Assembly (NCBI RefSeq): GCF_015714725.1
Contig: NZ_WBKM01000320.1
Location: 1 to 40,217, forward strand
Source of the DNA: Nostoc sp. WHI
Lineage (GTDB): Bacteria > Cyanobacteriota > Cyanobacteriia > Cyanobacteriales > Nostocaceae
Reading direction: 5' to 3'
Length of the DNA: 40,217 bases
In this document: positions 24,517-33,077 of the stretch, in pieces
Numbering within the stretch: position 1 is the stretch's first letter
Layout of the letters: the number at the start of each line of letters is the position of its first letter
Position numbers and translations under genes: made by a program
Notes under the pieces: generated by a model
Databases searched by the model: none
What the model was told of the DNA's origin: nothing
Seen by the model: only the letters and a program-made list of their open reading frames with translations

Positions 24517-25617
24517 TTATGCGGAAATCAGCATTTCAATATCTACAGCCACAGCTTGTAGTTCCTTCGCTTTCTCCTCTGGTAAAGCATCATTGGCAAA
24601 CATCCCGGCTGCAAGTTCGGTTCCTGCCAGATACTTCAGCCTTTCGCTTGTCCGATATGGTGGAAAAAACTCGGCGTGTAAATGCGCTTCGGGATGCGCT
24701 AAACCGTCAGTTGGTGCTTGGAACCAAGCCATCAAGTAAGGAAACGGGCGATTCCATAAACCGTCATACTTGAGAGTGACAGTTTTTAACGCTTTGGCAA
24801 GCCCCCAACGTTGTTCAGGGGTAAGTTCTATAAAAGTGCTAACTGGTTCTTTTGGTGCAATCCAGACTTCATAGGGGTAACGAGCGCAGACTGGGACAAA
24901 TGCGATCGCATACTCATCTTCATAAATAATCCGTTGATTGTCTGCAATTTCCTTCTGAATCAAGTCTTGCAGTAAACCCCGTTGATGTTCTTTATAATAC
25001 TCCTGCTGCATTGACAGCATCCGCGCCGGAACAGGCGGTATAAAAGGATAGGCGTAAATTTGCCCGTGGGGATGGTGCAATGTTACACCCACCTCTACCC
25101 CTTTATTTTCAAAGGGTAGCACGTACTGAATTTCGGGATTTAGTCCTAGTTCGCGGGTGCGATCGCCCCACACTTGCAACAGCAAATCAAGATGATCCAA
25201 CTCCAAGGAACTCAGGGAGGCACGGGCATCTTGAGTAAAAACCACTACCTCACAGGCTCCATTAGCAGGTAACGTCTCCACGATGGTATCAGGTGGATTG
25301 TTTGCTGTCAGACTCATTGAAGGAAAGCGGTTATCAAACACTGCCACATCATACTTACCTTGGGGTAGTTCCGTAGGAAACTCCGGGTTGGTGGTAGGTG
25401 CAAGGGGATTATATTGTGGGGGCGGCATGAATGTCCGCCCTTGACGGTGACTAGCATAAGCTACCCATTCACCCCGCAAGGGGTGCCAGCGCAAGTGGGG
25501 ATTAGCTTGCACTGGCACATTACTAGGGCTAGTGGCTTCTAACTGACTAGTAATTGGGTAGCGACTGTATAACTTGAGTTTGCGTCCGTCGGGCTTTAAC
25601 AGCTTGTGGGAGTACAT
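24517..25617 (-). CDS. galT: Galactose-1-phosphate uridylyltransferase (366 aa)
   Basis: Transfers UMP between UDP-glucose and galactose-1-phosphate in the Leloir pathway. The HIT-fold active site HHPHGQ is at 181-186, with His184 as the nucleophile that carries UMP. Other landmarks: RWHPLRGEWV (residues 43-52), DNRFPSM, EIQYVLPFENKGVEVG and the C-terminal LHAEFFPP metal/fold motif. Length is normal for bacterial GalT. The gene begins 22 bp inside the GH2 reading frame, which suggests coupling, although the overlapping GH2 end is itself rearranged. It is followed by a terminator-like hairpin and then by the unrelated cassette, so galT and galK are now 5.5 kb apart. Confidence 0.95.
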   Translation of the reverse strand: MYSHKLLKPDGRKLKLYSRYPITSQLEATSPSNVPVQANPHLRWHPLRGEWVAYASHRQGRTFMPPPQYNPLAPTTNPEFPTELPQGKYDVAVFDNRFPSMSLTANNPPDTIVETLPANGACEVVVFTQDARASLSSLELDHLDLLLQVWGDRTRELGLNPEIQYVLPFENKGVEVGVTLHHPHGQIYAYPFIPPVPARMLSMQQEYYKEHQRGLLQDLIQKEIADNQRIIYEDEYAIAFVPVCARYPYEVWIAPKEPVSTFIELTPEQRWGLAKALKTVTLKYDGLWNRPFPYLMAWFQAPTDGLAHPEAHLHAEFFPPYRTSERLKYLAGTELAAGMFANDALPEEKAKELQAVAVDIEMLISA

Positions 25618-26366
25618 AAACCTTGTCCTGAGAGGGTTGCAGCGCGGATCGCCTCAATGGGAAATTTCGGCGTGCGATCGCCGTACAATAAACCGTTAGC
25701 TTCTTGGAAGGTATCTGTTAATTGTGTGTAACAGAATCCGCTAAATAGCTCAATGTCATTAACGGTTTCGAGCAGAGCAGCGTATTTCATTTGTAATTCG
25801 GAGATATTCGAGCAGTTTTCATATCCCCAAGCTTGATCAGCATTAGGTTGATCGAGAGGGGCATAAGCGATACCACCAAGGTCGTGCGGATCGTCTTGCG
25901 CCCACACTGTTACCTTTGTTGTACCACTGTCATTTAAGGCATGGGTAATATCGAGACTGAAGGAGGTGTGTCCGCCTTCATGCTCGGCTATATATTTATC
26001 GTTTACCCACACACGAGCGCGATAGTCCACAGCGCCAAAGTGTAACAGTAATCTGCCGTTCCCTGGTGGTGTTTCAAATTCCCGCTCGTACCAGCAGTTT
26101 GGATGAAACCCGCGATCATTAATCCCACTTTTGGTAGATTCGGGCGCATAAGGAACTTCTATATGATGAGGCCATTGGCTAAAATCGCTGGGTTCGATGC
26201 ATTTTCCTTGGTCATCAAATGCAAATTTCCACTGCCCATTTAAAGTTTGCCAGTGCGATCGCTTTAACAATGGTCGGGGGTGTGCTGCTGTTAAGTCCAC
26301 AAAATTACTATCAGTTTTAGAGGCTAATTTAACCTCTGGATTCTCCAAGTGTAACAATTTCATCAA
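25596..26366 (-). pseudogene. GH2 glycosidase with large internal in-frame deletion (256 of roughly 600 aa)
   Basis: Would be a beta-galactosidase/beta-glucuronidase family enzyme. Residues 30-162 are the N-terminal sugar-binding jelly roll (LNGQWKFAFD, YEREFETP, VNDKYIAEHEGGHTSFSLDITHAL, VWAQDDPHDL). The sequence then jumps to the end of the catalytic barrel: GGIAYAPLD at 164, WGYEN, ELFSGFCYTQLTDTFQEANGLLYGDR (208-231). The segment with the immunoglobulin-like domain and both catalytic Glu residues is gone, in frame, with the junction near 25877. The product cannot be a glycosidase. First gene after the transporter operon, before galT. The TnpB element starts 61 bp upstream of its start codon. 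Confidence 0.85.
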
Positions 26367-26426
26367 ATTTCCTCTCTATCCATAACTCAATCAACCCCTG
26401 CTATAGATTAAATCCAGACCTAAATA

Positions 26427-27527
26427 TTGGATTACGGTGCTCTCGCCGCAAGGACACAAGCATGGTATGAAGACCAAAAACGAGTTGGTTACATTGAAAC
26501 TTCAGCAATGCTGACTAATTGGAAAAAGCAAGATGATTTGCAATTTCTTAATGATGTTAGTAGTGTGCCATTACAGCAGGGCTTGCGACATCTGCAAACA
26601 GCCTTTAGTAACTTCTTTGCGGGACGGGCTAAATACCCTAACTTCAAGAAAAAGCATAACGGTGGTAATGCTGAATTTACCAAGGCAGCGTTTAAATTTA
26701 GAGATGGGCAAATATTTCTTGCTAAAAGTCCTACAGCGTTAGACATTCGTTGGAGCCGACAGCTACCCCAACGTATAGAACCATCTACTATTACGGTAAA
26801 ACTGTCGCCCTTTGGACGCTGGACTGTTTCAATGTTGGTAGATGTCGAAATTCAAAAATTACCTGAATCTTTAACCCAAGTTGGCATTGACTTGGGTATT
26901 ACTAGCTTAGTTGCCTTGAGTACAGGTGAAAAAATTGCTAATCCTAAAAGCTTTAAGGCAAAAAAAGCAAAATTGCGTAAAGCGCAAAAAGCTTTAATCC
27001 GTAAGCAAAAAGGGTCTAACAATCGCCATAAAGCACGTAGAAAAGTAGCCAAGGTTCATGCCCAAATAAGTGATGCCCGAAACGATTTTCTTCACAAGTT
27101 AACGACTCGATTGGTGCGTGAAAACCAAACGATTGCTGTCGAGGACTTAGCTGTGAAGAATATGGTAAAAAACAAAAAACTTGCTCTCTCGATTAGTGAT
27201 GCTAGCTGGGGTGAACTAGTTAGGCAGATTGAATATAAGTGCGATTGGTATGGTCGAACACTCATCAAGATTGATCGATGGTTTCCCAGTTCTAAGCGAT
27301 GTGGACATTGTGGACACATTGTAGATAAACTGCCTTTAAATATCAGAGAGTGGGATTGCCCAAAATGCAGTACACATCATGATAGGGATATTAACGCAAG
27401 TAAGAATATTTTGGCTGCGGGACTCGCAGTTTCAGTCTGTGGAGCGAACATAAGACCTGACATCCTTAAGGCTGAAGGGCAGTTGCAAAAAACCCGTAAG
27501 GGAAAGAAACAGAAACCTAAGTCGTGA
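26427..27527 (+). mobile_element. tnpB: IS200/IS605-type TnpB gene, short at the N-terminus (366 aa)
   Basis: RNA-guided nuclease of the TnpB family, ancestral to Cas12. The RuvC-like triad is intact: Asp155 (GIDLGITSL), Glu239 (AVEDLAVKNM) and Asp321 (HDRDINASKN); the zinc finger is Cys292/Cys295/Cys311/Cys314. The frame starts at TTG in DYGALAARTQAWY, whereas relatives have about 30-35 more residues before NYAL; an in-frame TAA lies two codons upstream. So the N-terminal wedge part is missing and activity is doubtful. No TnpA is present. It is inserted against the direction of the galactose operon, between the yjfF remnant and the GH2 gene. The guide RNA of such elements is encoded at the 3' end of tnpB and the hairpin beyond it. 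Confidence 0.85.
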
Positions 27528-27535
27528 GTCTTAGG

Positions 27536-27569
27536 AATCCCCGACTGTTCACGGCGGGGAGGATGTCAA
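27536..27569 (+). repeat. Right-end hairpin of the TnpB element
   Basis: Directly after tnpB: AATCCCCGAC then ACGGCGGGGAGGATGTCAA. The stem CCCCG/CGGGG (27539-27543 and 27555-27559) and the GAGGATGTCAA end are characteristic of cyanobacterial IS200/IS605 right ends, where the guide RNA scaffold finishes. The guide would be read from the bases just beyond, about 27570. Confidence 0.7.
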
Positions 27570-27720
27570 ATAAGGGAATAACGAAACCATCAATTGAATA
27601 TTGCTAGATAGATAGATAGCATTTTCGCCTGCAACCACGCCAATTCTGAAGATAAAGTCAAGTTTGCCAGTGCAAGTGCAATTGATTTGCATAAATGGTT
27701 AGTGAGATCAAGTAACCCTG

Positions 27721-28161
27721 CTAATGATTGGTATCGCAAGAGACATTACAAAAACATAAACTCAGCCCCTCTGCATAATACGCTGCTGAAGAAGCACAAC
27801 CAAAAGTAAGAAGACCATTGACCACACCGAGCAACGTGGTGCTAGCAATGCCGGCGGCGATCGCCACAAAGCTTCCTTGTCCGGCCAGCATTGCTGCGAC
27901 GACACCGCCCAAAGCAACCAGGGAACCCACGGACAGATCGATTCCTCCACTCAGAATCACGACAGTCATGCCCAGCGCCACGATCGCTAACATACTATTC
28001 TGTCGCATAATATTCATCAGATTAAGAGGTGTCAGGAAGGTTTCATAACGAAAGGATGCGAAAACAGCCAAACTAAGGAGCATGAGCAGCACGCCCTGGG
28101 AGGTGAGGAGCTTGGCGAAACGCCGCAAACCCGCAATTGTAAGAGACTTTGTGGCAGCCAT
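27721..28161 (-). pseudogene. yjfF: Sugar ABC transporter permease (YjfF-like), C-terminally truncated
   Basis: Second inner-membrane permease of a ribose/galactofuranose-type importer. The first 116 residues are normal: LNLMNIMRQNSMLAIVALGMTVVILSGGIDLSVGSLVAL is the diagnostic RbsC-type segment, followed by TTLLGVVNGLL. Then the match ends (TFGCASSAAYYAEG...) and a stop follows, so about 200 residues, including the cytoplasmic coupling loop, are missing. The gene begins 6 bp after the end of the ytfT-like gene. The 3' loss lies on the side of the TnpB insertion. Confidence 0.8.
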
Positions 28162-28167
28162 GACGCG

Positions 28168-28824
28168 TTAAACCTCCCTCGGACGCTGTAAAAAAATGGC
28201 GAAAAGAATGATTACGGATTTCAAAACTAATGACCAGGTAAAGGGAATCAGGAGCATATTGAAACTTGTGGAGATCACCTGCATGAGCAACGCTCCGACA
28301 ACAGTGCCGGGGATATTTGCACGACCACCGGAGAAGGGTGTACCGCCAACAACAACAGCCGCGATCGCATCAAATTCCGCGTTGACACCGATTTTGCTCG
28401 GATCGCCCATGCCAAGCCTTGCTGTCTCAACGAGTCCGGCAACCCCGGCAAGCAGAGCGCTAATTATATAGACTATATATTTCACACGCTCCGCCCGGAT
28501 ACCCGCAAGCCGTGCAGCCTCCTCATTGCCGCCGACTGCAACGATATGACGGCCGAAAAGCGTAGAGCGGATACAGAAAAAAGCTCCTGCGATCGCTACT
28601 GCTGCAATTACAACTTGAATTGGTATAGAACCGAGATAGCCCTTTCCCAGCGCTTCAAATGTTGGATTGACAAAAGGAACGAGCTTACCGTCCCCGACAA
28701 CCTGAGCAATCCCACGCCATAAGATGAGAGCCGCCAAGGTGGTAATCAAGGCATCAAGTTTCAGACGTGAGATCAGAAAGCCATTGATCAGACCAACCAA
28801 CAGAGCCGCGCTCAAAGCGAACAA
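28168..28824 (-). pseudogene. ytfT: Sugar ABC transporter permease (YtfT-like), N-terminally truncated
   Basis: Inner-membrane permease. It starts in the middle of a helix (FALSAALLVGLINGFLISRLKLDALITTLAALILWRGIA), which in the family lies around residue 100, and then runs normally through the coupling loop (VGGNEEAARLAGIRAERVK) and the C-terminal helices to a natural stop. The missing first 100 or so residues were lost with the end of ytfR: the ATPase frame runs directly into this sequence after VLMISS (about 28822-28830). The TTG start at 28824 is therefore only the first available codon. Not functional as a permease. Confidence 0.8.
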
Positions 28825-29784
28825 GATGAAATCATCAGAACTCCTAGCCCTTGCTCTGCTAGTTCGGCGATTAGCTGCTGGATCTCGCGCTTTGCACCAA
28901 CATCAATACCACGAGTTGGCTCATCGAGGAGAAGAAGTTTTGTATTCTTGCACAGCCATCGTGCCAGAAGCACCTTTTGCTGATTGCCGCCCGATAGTTC
29001 GTGGATCTTCTGCTCGGCGCTGGCGGCTTTGATATCAAGACGCTGCATGAAACGCTCTACAAGCTCGTTCTGTTGTTTTCTGGAAACGATGCCCCATTGT
29101 GTAAGGTTCGGTAGGGCAGCAAGCGTAAGGTTTTCGCGCACCGAAAGCTCAGGGATGATGCCGTCCGCCTTGCGATCCTCTGAAAGGAAAGCTATCCCAG
29201 CAGCGATCGCATCATGAGGATCGCGCAGAGATAAAAGACTACCTTCGAGTTTTACAGTTCCATCCTCAAGAGGTTCAGCCCCGAACAAGGCACCCGCGCA
29301 CCAAAGGATATCGCGCGGGCGATCGCCACCATCTGGCGATGGGCAATATTAAGCGAACCAACCACTGAGTGCGGGTCGATATGCAACCCCAGGCGCTCTA
29401 GGATATCGGCCGCCCTAGCGTTCATCGCCCGTCTGTCAATGATGCCGAAGCGATGCGGCTCCCTGCCCAGAAAAATATTCTCGGCAACAGTTCGGAAATC
29501 CACGAGCTGGATCTCTTGGTAGACGGCTACGATACCTGCTGCCTGAGCTTCGGTCGGGTTCTGGAATGCAATAGTTTTCTGGTCGTACTCTATAACACCT
29601 GAGTCCCGTCGATAAGCCCCCGTCATAATCTTAATCAGCGTCGATTTGCCAGCGCCATTTTCTCCGACCAGTGCATGAATTTCGCCTGCTTTCAGTTCAA
29701 AATCCACCCCCCAGAGCGCTGGCACGCCGGAAAAACTTTTTTTATACCCGTCATGCACAGGACATTTCTAGTCGCCTGATTCAT
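28812..29784 (-). pseudogene. ytfR: Sugar ABC transporter ATPase (YtfR-like), internally deleted and frameshifted
   Basis: Duplicated-domain ATPase of the RbsA/MglA type. The likely original start is ATG 29784 (MNQATRNVLCMTGI) with AGGTGAAG upstream; an A7 run at about 29737 then lacks one base, so the current frame starts at GTG 29758. The first domain is normal through Walker A (GENGAGKST), the Q-loop and ARAISFGAR. At about 29285-29295 it jumps, out of frame, to LFGAEPLEDGTVKLEG in the second domain, losing the first domain's Walker B and the start of the second. The second signature LSGGNQQKV and Walker B LLLLDEPTRGID remain. It ends prematurely at VLMISS, joined to ytfT. Confidence 0.85.
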
Positions 29785-29928
29785 CGGCTTCACCTAGTTT
29801 TTGCCTTAATTGCCGATAGTGGAGATCCTTCTCTTGGCACTATAGTAATGTTTTTTGTCCATCGTGGAAGCTCAGGATAGTTCCAGGTTATCTTTTTTCT
29901 ATTTTAGGGTGAGAACTAATACTGCTCG

Positions 29929-30196
29929 GTTGAAGTACTTAAAAGTCGTGTTGAGGTACTTAAAAGTCGTGTTGAGGTACTTGAAAGTCGTGTTGAAGTA
30001 CTTGAAAGTCGTGTTGAGGTACTTAAAAGTCGTGTTGAGGTACTTGAAAGTCGTGTTGAGGTACTTAAAAGTCGTGTTGAGGTACTTGAAAGTCGTGTTG
30101 AGGTACTTGAAAGTCGTGTTGAGGTACTTAAAAGTCGTGTTGAGGTACTTAAAAGTCGTGTTGAAGTACTTGAAAATCGTGTTGAGGTACTTCAAA
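29929..30196. repeat. 21-bp tandem repeat, about 12.8 units, between ytfQ and ytfR
   Basis: Twelve complete units and one partial. Each starts GTTGAGGTACTT (or GTTGAAGTACTT) and ends RAAAGTCGT. Unit-to-unit change is almost limited to two A/G positions. Because 21 is divisible by three, both strands stay open (heptads RYLKVVL on plus, KYLNTTF on minus), but no start, composition or family supports translation. No spacers, so not CRISPR. It occupies the leader of the minus-strand ytfR gene. Confidence 0.9.
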
Positions 30197-30226
30197 CTTT
30201 GTCGCACCGCAATCAAATACAGAGGT

Positions 30227-30255
30227 GCGTAGGCGTAGCCCACCGTGGGCATCGC
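30227..30255 (+). repeat. 29-bp dispersed repeat, copy 3
   Basis: GCGTAGGCGTAGCCC start and GGCATCGC end, as in copies 1 and 2. It directly follows the 21-bp tandem array. Confidence 0.8.
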
Positions 30256-30278
30256 TTTCATAAATCTCCACAAACAAA

Positions 30279-30309
30279 GCGATGTCTACGACGGGGTGTT
30301 CGGTGTCGC
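30279..30309 (-). repeat. 29-bp dispersed repeat, degenerate inverted copy 4
   Basis: Reading the minus strand it ends CCCGTCGTAGACATCGC, matching copy 2, but the first half has diverged. Copies 3 and 4 face each other and could form a stem around 30256-30278. Confidence 0.6.
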
Positions 30310-30373
30310 TTGACTTTTAAAACAGTCGCTACAAATCTTCAAAACTTTCTTAATTACGAATTACGAATTGGTA

Positions 30374-31375
30374 TTAGTATGCTTCATCTACAAAATCCTT
30401 AGCGTTGGTCACGTCAAAGAGTCTGTCCTTGAGAATGATTCTAGGAGGAATTTTCTTACTAGCAAAATACTCTTCCATCGTGGCGAAAACAAGCGGGCGA
30501 AAACGCGGGTTCGACTCGACACTCACGCCAAGCTCACCACGGATAATCCCCTCAAGCGCGGCTTTCTGACCATCGATTGAACCGACCATCACATCCTTAC
30601 CAGGCTTCATACCTGCGGATTTGAGAGCCTGGATAGCACCCAAGGCCATTTCGTCGTTGTGAGCATACACTGCGGTAATGTCGGAACCCTTTGCCTGGAT
30701 GATGTTTTCCATTACACGCACTGCCGCAGCCCGCGAAAAATCCGCCGTCTGCGTGGCGATGATTTTCATGTTGGGATAACTGGCGATCGCATTACGAAAC
30801 CCCTTAGCCCGATCAATTGCGACCGATGAACCGGCTGTTCCGGTAAGTTCCACGATGGATGCCTTGCCATTGCTTGCCTTAGCCAGCCATTCGCCAACGC
30901 GGCGGCCTTGGGCGATAAAATCCGACCCCAGAAAGCTGACAAAATGTTCGCCTGGTCTTCCTGCCGCTTCACGGTCGATGAGAAAAACCGGTATTTTTGC
31001 CGCTCTCGCTGCTTCCAGGGCGGGTGTAAGACCCTCATACTCACGTGGTGCGAGAAATATGACATCAACTTGTCGGGCGATTAGATCCTCAATGTCGGCA
31101 AATTGCTTCGATGTCTGCCCCTGAGCATCCGTCATCAGAAAATCATAAGTTTTTTTACGCTTGGCCGCCTCCTCCTTAATGCTGTTCGTTTCGGCAATGC
31201 GCCACGGGCCGATGTTCTCCGTCTGCGAAAATCCGACAATTTTTTTTGTTTTCTCGCGTATACAACCAGACAAAGAGAAAGCCGAAACAGTAATCACAGC
31301 GTAGGTGCTAAATACCAAGAAATTTGGCATATAGGCTCCGATACCTAAGCATCCAAAACAGGTTTTATTCTTCAT
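30374..31375 (-). CDS. ytfQ: Sugar-binding lipoprotein, YtfQ-like (galactofuranose type) (333 aa)
   Basis: Periplasmic solute-binding protein of a type I sugar ABC importer. A lipoprotein signal is visible: hydrophobic stretch about 20-34 and lipobox LSGC with Cys38. The mature part fits the E. coli galactofuranose-binding protein YtfQ better than the ribose or glucose/galactose proteins: VGFSQTENIGPWRIAETNSIKEEA, DVIFLAPREYEGLTPALEAARAAKIPVFLIDRE, VELTGTAGSSVAIDRAKGF, VYAHNDEMALGAIQAL and GSIDGQKAALEGII all match in order. Frame intact and length normal. It is first in the transporter operon, but its partners YtfR, YtfT and YjfF are all broken, so binding can no longer lead to import through this system. 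Confidence 0.85.
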   Translation of the reverse strand: MKNKTCFGCLGIGAYMPNFLVFSTYAVITVSAFSLSGCIREKTKKIVGFSQTENIGPWRIAETNSIKEEAAKRKKTYDFLMTDAQGQTSKQFADIEDLIARQVDVIFLAPREYEGLTPALEAARAAKIPVFLIDREAAGRPGEHFVSFLGSDFIAQGRRVGEWLAKASNGKASIVELTGTAGSSVAIDRAKGFRNAIASYPNMKIIATQTADFSRAAAVRVMENIIQAKGSDITAVYAHNDEMALGAIQALKSAGMKPGKDVMVGSIDGQKAALEGIIRGELGVSVESNPRFRPLVFATMEEYFASKKIPPRIILKDRLFDVTNAKDFVDEAY

Positions 31376-31797
31376 AACCCACTCATGTCTGAACGCTACA
31401 TTGAGCTTATCTCAGATTTTGCCGACATCACAGAATTGGTGTCAAGTTAAAGCAAATCCCCAAATGTCAAATGACATAGCAGCAGTGCGTCGGGGTCGTT
31501 GACGCACTGCCTTAACTAGTCCCATAGAACGCTGATGTTCGATTAACCAATGTAGGGAATGAAAGAACAACTGCTTCATTATTGAGTTTGATTCAAAATT
31601 GAATAGATATCTGGAGAATTAGAGCGTGTTTGAGTATCCATACAGGTGGAGGCAACAGTCTTTTAATCAAATTTTAGATGCACCTTGTGGCTTCTAACTG
31701 CACATAATTGCTAGTAATTAGCAATTCTTTGATCGTAGTAGCTGTTAAAAGTTCAATTCAATTATTCTGATATTAGGCAAGTAGCGCAAATTTAACC
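31376..31797. other. Intergenic region upstream of ytfQ
   Basis: Divergent gap between ytfQ (minus) and the PD-(D/E)XK gene (plus), so it should hold both promoters. On the minus strand a 45-codon frame (31442-31579) starting MKQLFFHSLHWLIEHQRSMG is open but has no clear ribosome binding site and matches nothing I know; it may be a remnant. A TTGACA box on the minus strand lies at 31440-31445, about 65 bp before the ytfQ start. No operator-like palindrome stands out. Confidence 0.35.
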
Positions 31798-32433
31798 ATG
31801 ACCACAAGCATAGCCATTGCAGAAAAAATTACCACCCTTCGCCAAGTCGAGGAAAAACTGGGGTTAAGGCTAAGTGGTGATAGCCAATTTTTTACCGAAT
31901 GGATGGTAGATTTACCACCCTTAAGTGAAGCAGAGCAGACAAGATTAGAGCAAGTTAGACAAAACTATCTCTACCAAATCTCAGATGGAAGTCTTTTAGA
32001 AGAAACTGTCAAAATGGTCGTGCTGTCACCATTACTTGAACTTGCAGGCTTCTATCAAGCACCTTACAGATTTAAAACCGAGGTATCCGTTGATATTGTT
32101 GCACAAGGAGATAATGATGAGATTTTACGGGGCAGAATTGATATTTTAGTTTTGCAAGGTAAATTATGGATTGTCCTAATTGAGTCAAAAAAGACGACTT
32201 TTGATTTAGAATTAGCGATTCCCCAGACATTAGCTTACATGGCGACTCATCCCAACCCAGAACAACCTCTGTATGGCATGATCGCCAATGGTAGCAGCTA
32301 TTTGTTTGTCAAAACCTTGGGTAAACAGTACGGTATTTCCGATCTCTTTGCAACCCGATCGCAATATCTTAACAATTTATCTGGAGTTTTAAGAATCCTC
32401 AAGCATTTGGGTAGAATTATTACAGAATCTTAA
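31798..32433 (+). CDS. PD-(D/E)XK nuclease-like protein (211 aa)
   Basis: Small stand-alone protein resembling the N-terminal nuclease domain of type I restriction (HsdR-like) subunits that is frequent in cyanobacteria. The nuclease core is GRIDILV (Asp115), then IVLIESKK (Glu129-Ser-Lys131), and a helix with a conserved Gln (IPQTLAYM), preceded by Glu68/Glu69 in the first helix (LLEETVKMVV). This is the D-(x13)-ExK arrangement of PD-(D/E)XK enzymes. No helicase, specificity or methyltransferase gene is nearby, so it is not a complete restriction system. The frame is intact. Role unknown; orphan members may be defence remnants or act in DNA maintenance. Confidence 0.65.
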   Translation: MTTSIAIAEKITTLRQVEEKLGLRLSGDSQFFTEWMVDLPPLSEAEQTRLEQVRQNYLYQISDGSLLEETVKMVVLSPLLELAGFYQAPYRFKTEVSVDIVAQGDNDEILRGRIDILVLQGKLWIVLIESKKTTFDLELAIPQTLAYMATHPNPEQPLYGMIANGSSYLFVKTLGKQYGISDLFATRSQYLNNLSGVLRILKHLGRIITES

Positions 32434-32441
32434 GTTATTTA

Positions 32442-32470
32442 CATATAGGACTATGATTTGATTTCTGAAA
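32442..32470 (+). repeat. Lone terminal repeat of the CTATAGGA MITE family
   Basis: ATATAGGACTATGATTTGAT followed by TTCTGAAAAAAC is identical over about 29 bp to the left end of the MITE at 14325. No matching right end is found before the M15 gene start at 32487, so this is a solo end or a deleted copy sitting in that gene's leader. Confidence 0.65.
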
Positions 32471-32486
32471 AAACAAAAACTTTTTT

Positions 32487-33077
32487 ATGCGTGATTTTCT
32501 GCACTCAGAAATTTCTCAAATTGAAGGGATTCCAAATATACCAGATAATCCTGATTTGGCGATCGCCTCCGGCAAAAATCTTTGTGAACAAGTTTTAGAA
32601 CCAATTCAACAAGCTTTCGGAAGAATCAGTATTCGCTCTGGATATCGGTCATCTGCCGTAAATGCTAAGGGTGCAGAAAATAAAAACCAGTACAATTGTG
32701 CTAGTAATGCATCTAACTACGCAGGTCATATCTGGGATGTTCCAGACGCTCAAGGTTATATGGGTGCTACAGCCTGCATTATTGTGAATTCTTTCATTGA
32801 TTATTATGAGAAAACTGCCGATTGGACAGCCTTAGCATGGTGGATTCACGATCGCATTGATTATCACAATGCAATCACCTTTTTTCCCAAGTATGCTGCG
32901 TTCAATATTGGTTGGTCTGAAAATCCCAAATGCAGAAAACTATACATTTACAGTTATGTCCCTAATCCTTACACAAGCAAAAAGGGATACTTAACACGCT
33001 TAGGTGCAGAAAATTATTCAGGTTCACATAAACAGTTTTATGAAGAGTTGGCAACGCAGTTAGCTATTACACTTTAA
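32487..33077 (+). CDS. Peptidase M15-like protein (196 aa)
   Basis: Resembles M15 family zinc peptidases (D-Ala-D-Ala carboxypeptidase and phage endolysin type). The family start, a central SIRSGYRSSAVNAKG (residues about 48-62) is typical, followed by GHIWDVPDAQGYMG, where His and Asp are at the usual zinc positions, and WWIHDRIDYH as the later His/catalytic segment. No signal peptide is visible, which is more like an endolysin-derived or cytoplasmic protein. The stop codon overlaps the end of an opposing minus-strand remnant. A solo MITE end occupies the 5' leader. Frame intact. Confidence 0.65.
   Translation: MRDFLHSEISQIEGIPNIPDNPDLAIASGKNLCEQVLEPIQQAFGRISIRSGYRSSAVNAKGAENKNQYNCASNASNYAGHIWDVPDAQGYMGATACIIVNSFIDYYEKTADWTALAWWIHDRIDYHNAITFFPKYAAFNIGWSENPKCRKLYIYSYVPNPYTSKKGYLTRLGAENYSGSHKQFYEELATQLAITL

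Noticed and set aside
24517..24773. Plus-strand open frames opposite the end of galT
   Set aside because: They are fully antisense to a strongly supported gene and start within its terminator hairpin.
29929..30196. CRISPR array or coding repeats
   Set aside because: Units are directly adjacent with no spacers. The open frames on both strands arise because 21 is a multiple of three; they have no proper start context or family match.
31442..31579. Leader peptide or small gene upstream of ytfQ
   Set aside because: The 45-codon minus-strand frame has no clear ribosome binding site and no recognisable relatives; mentioned only within the intergenic entry.
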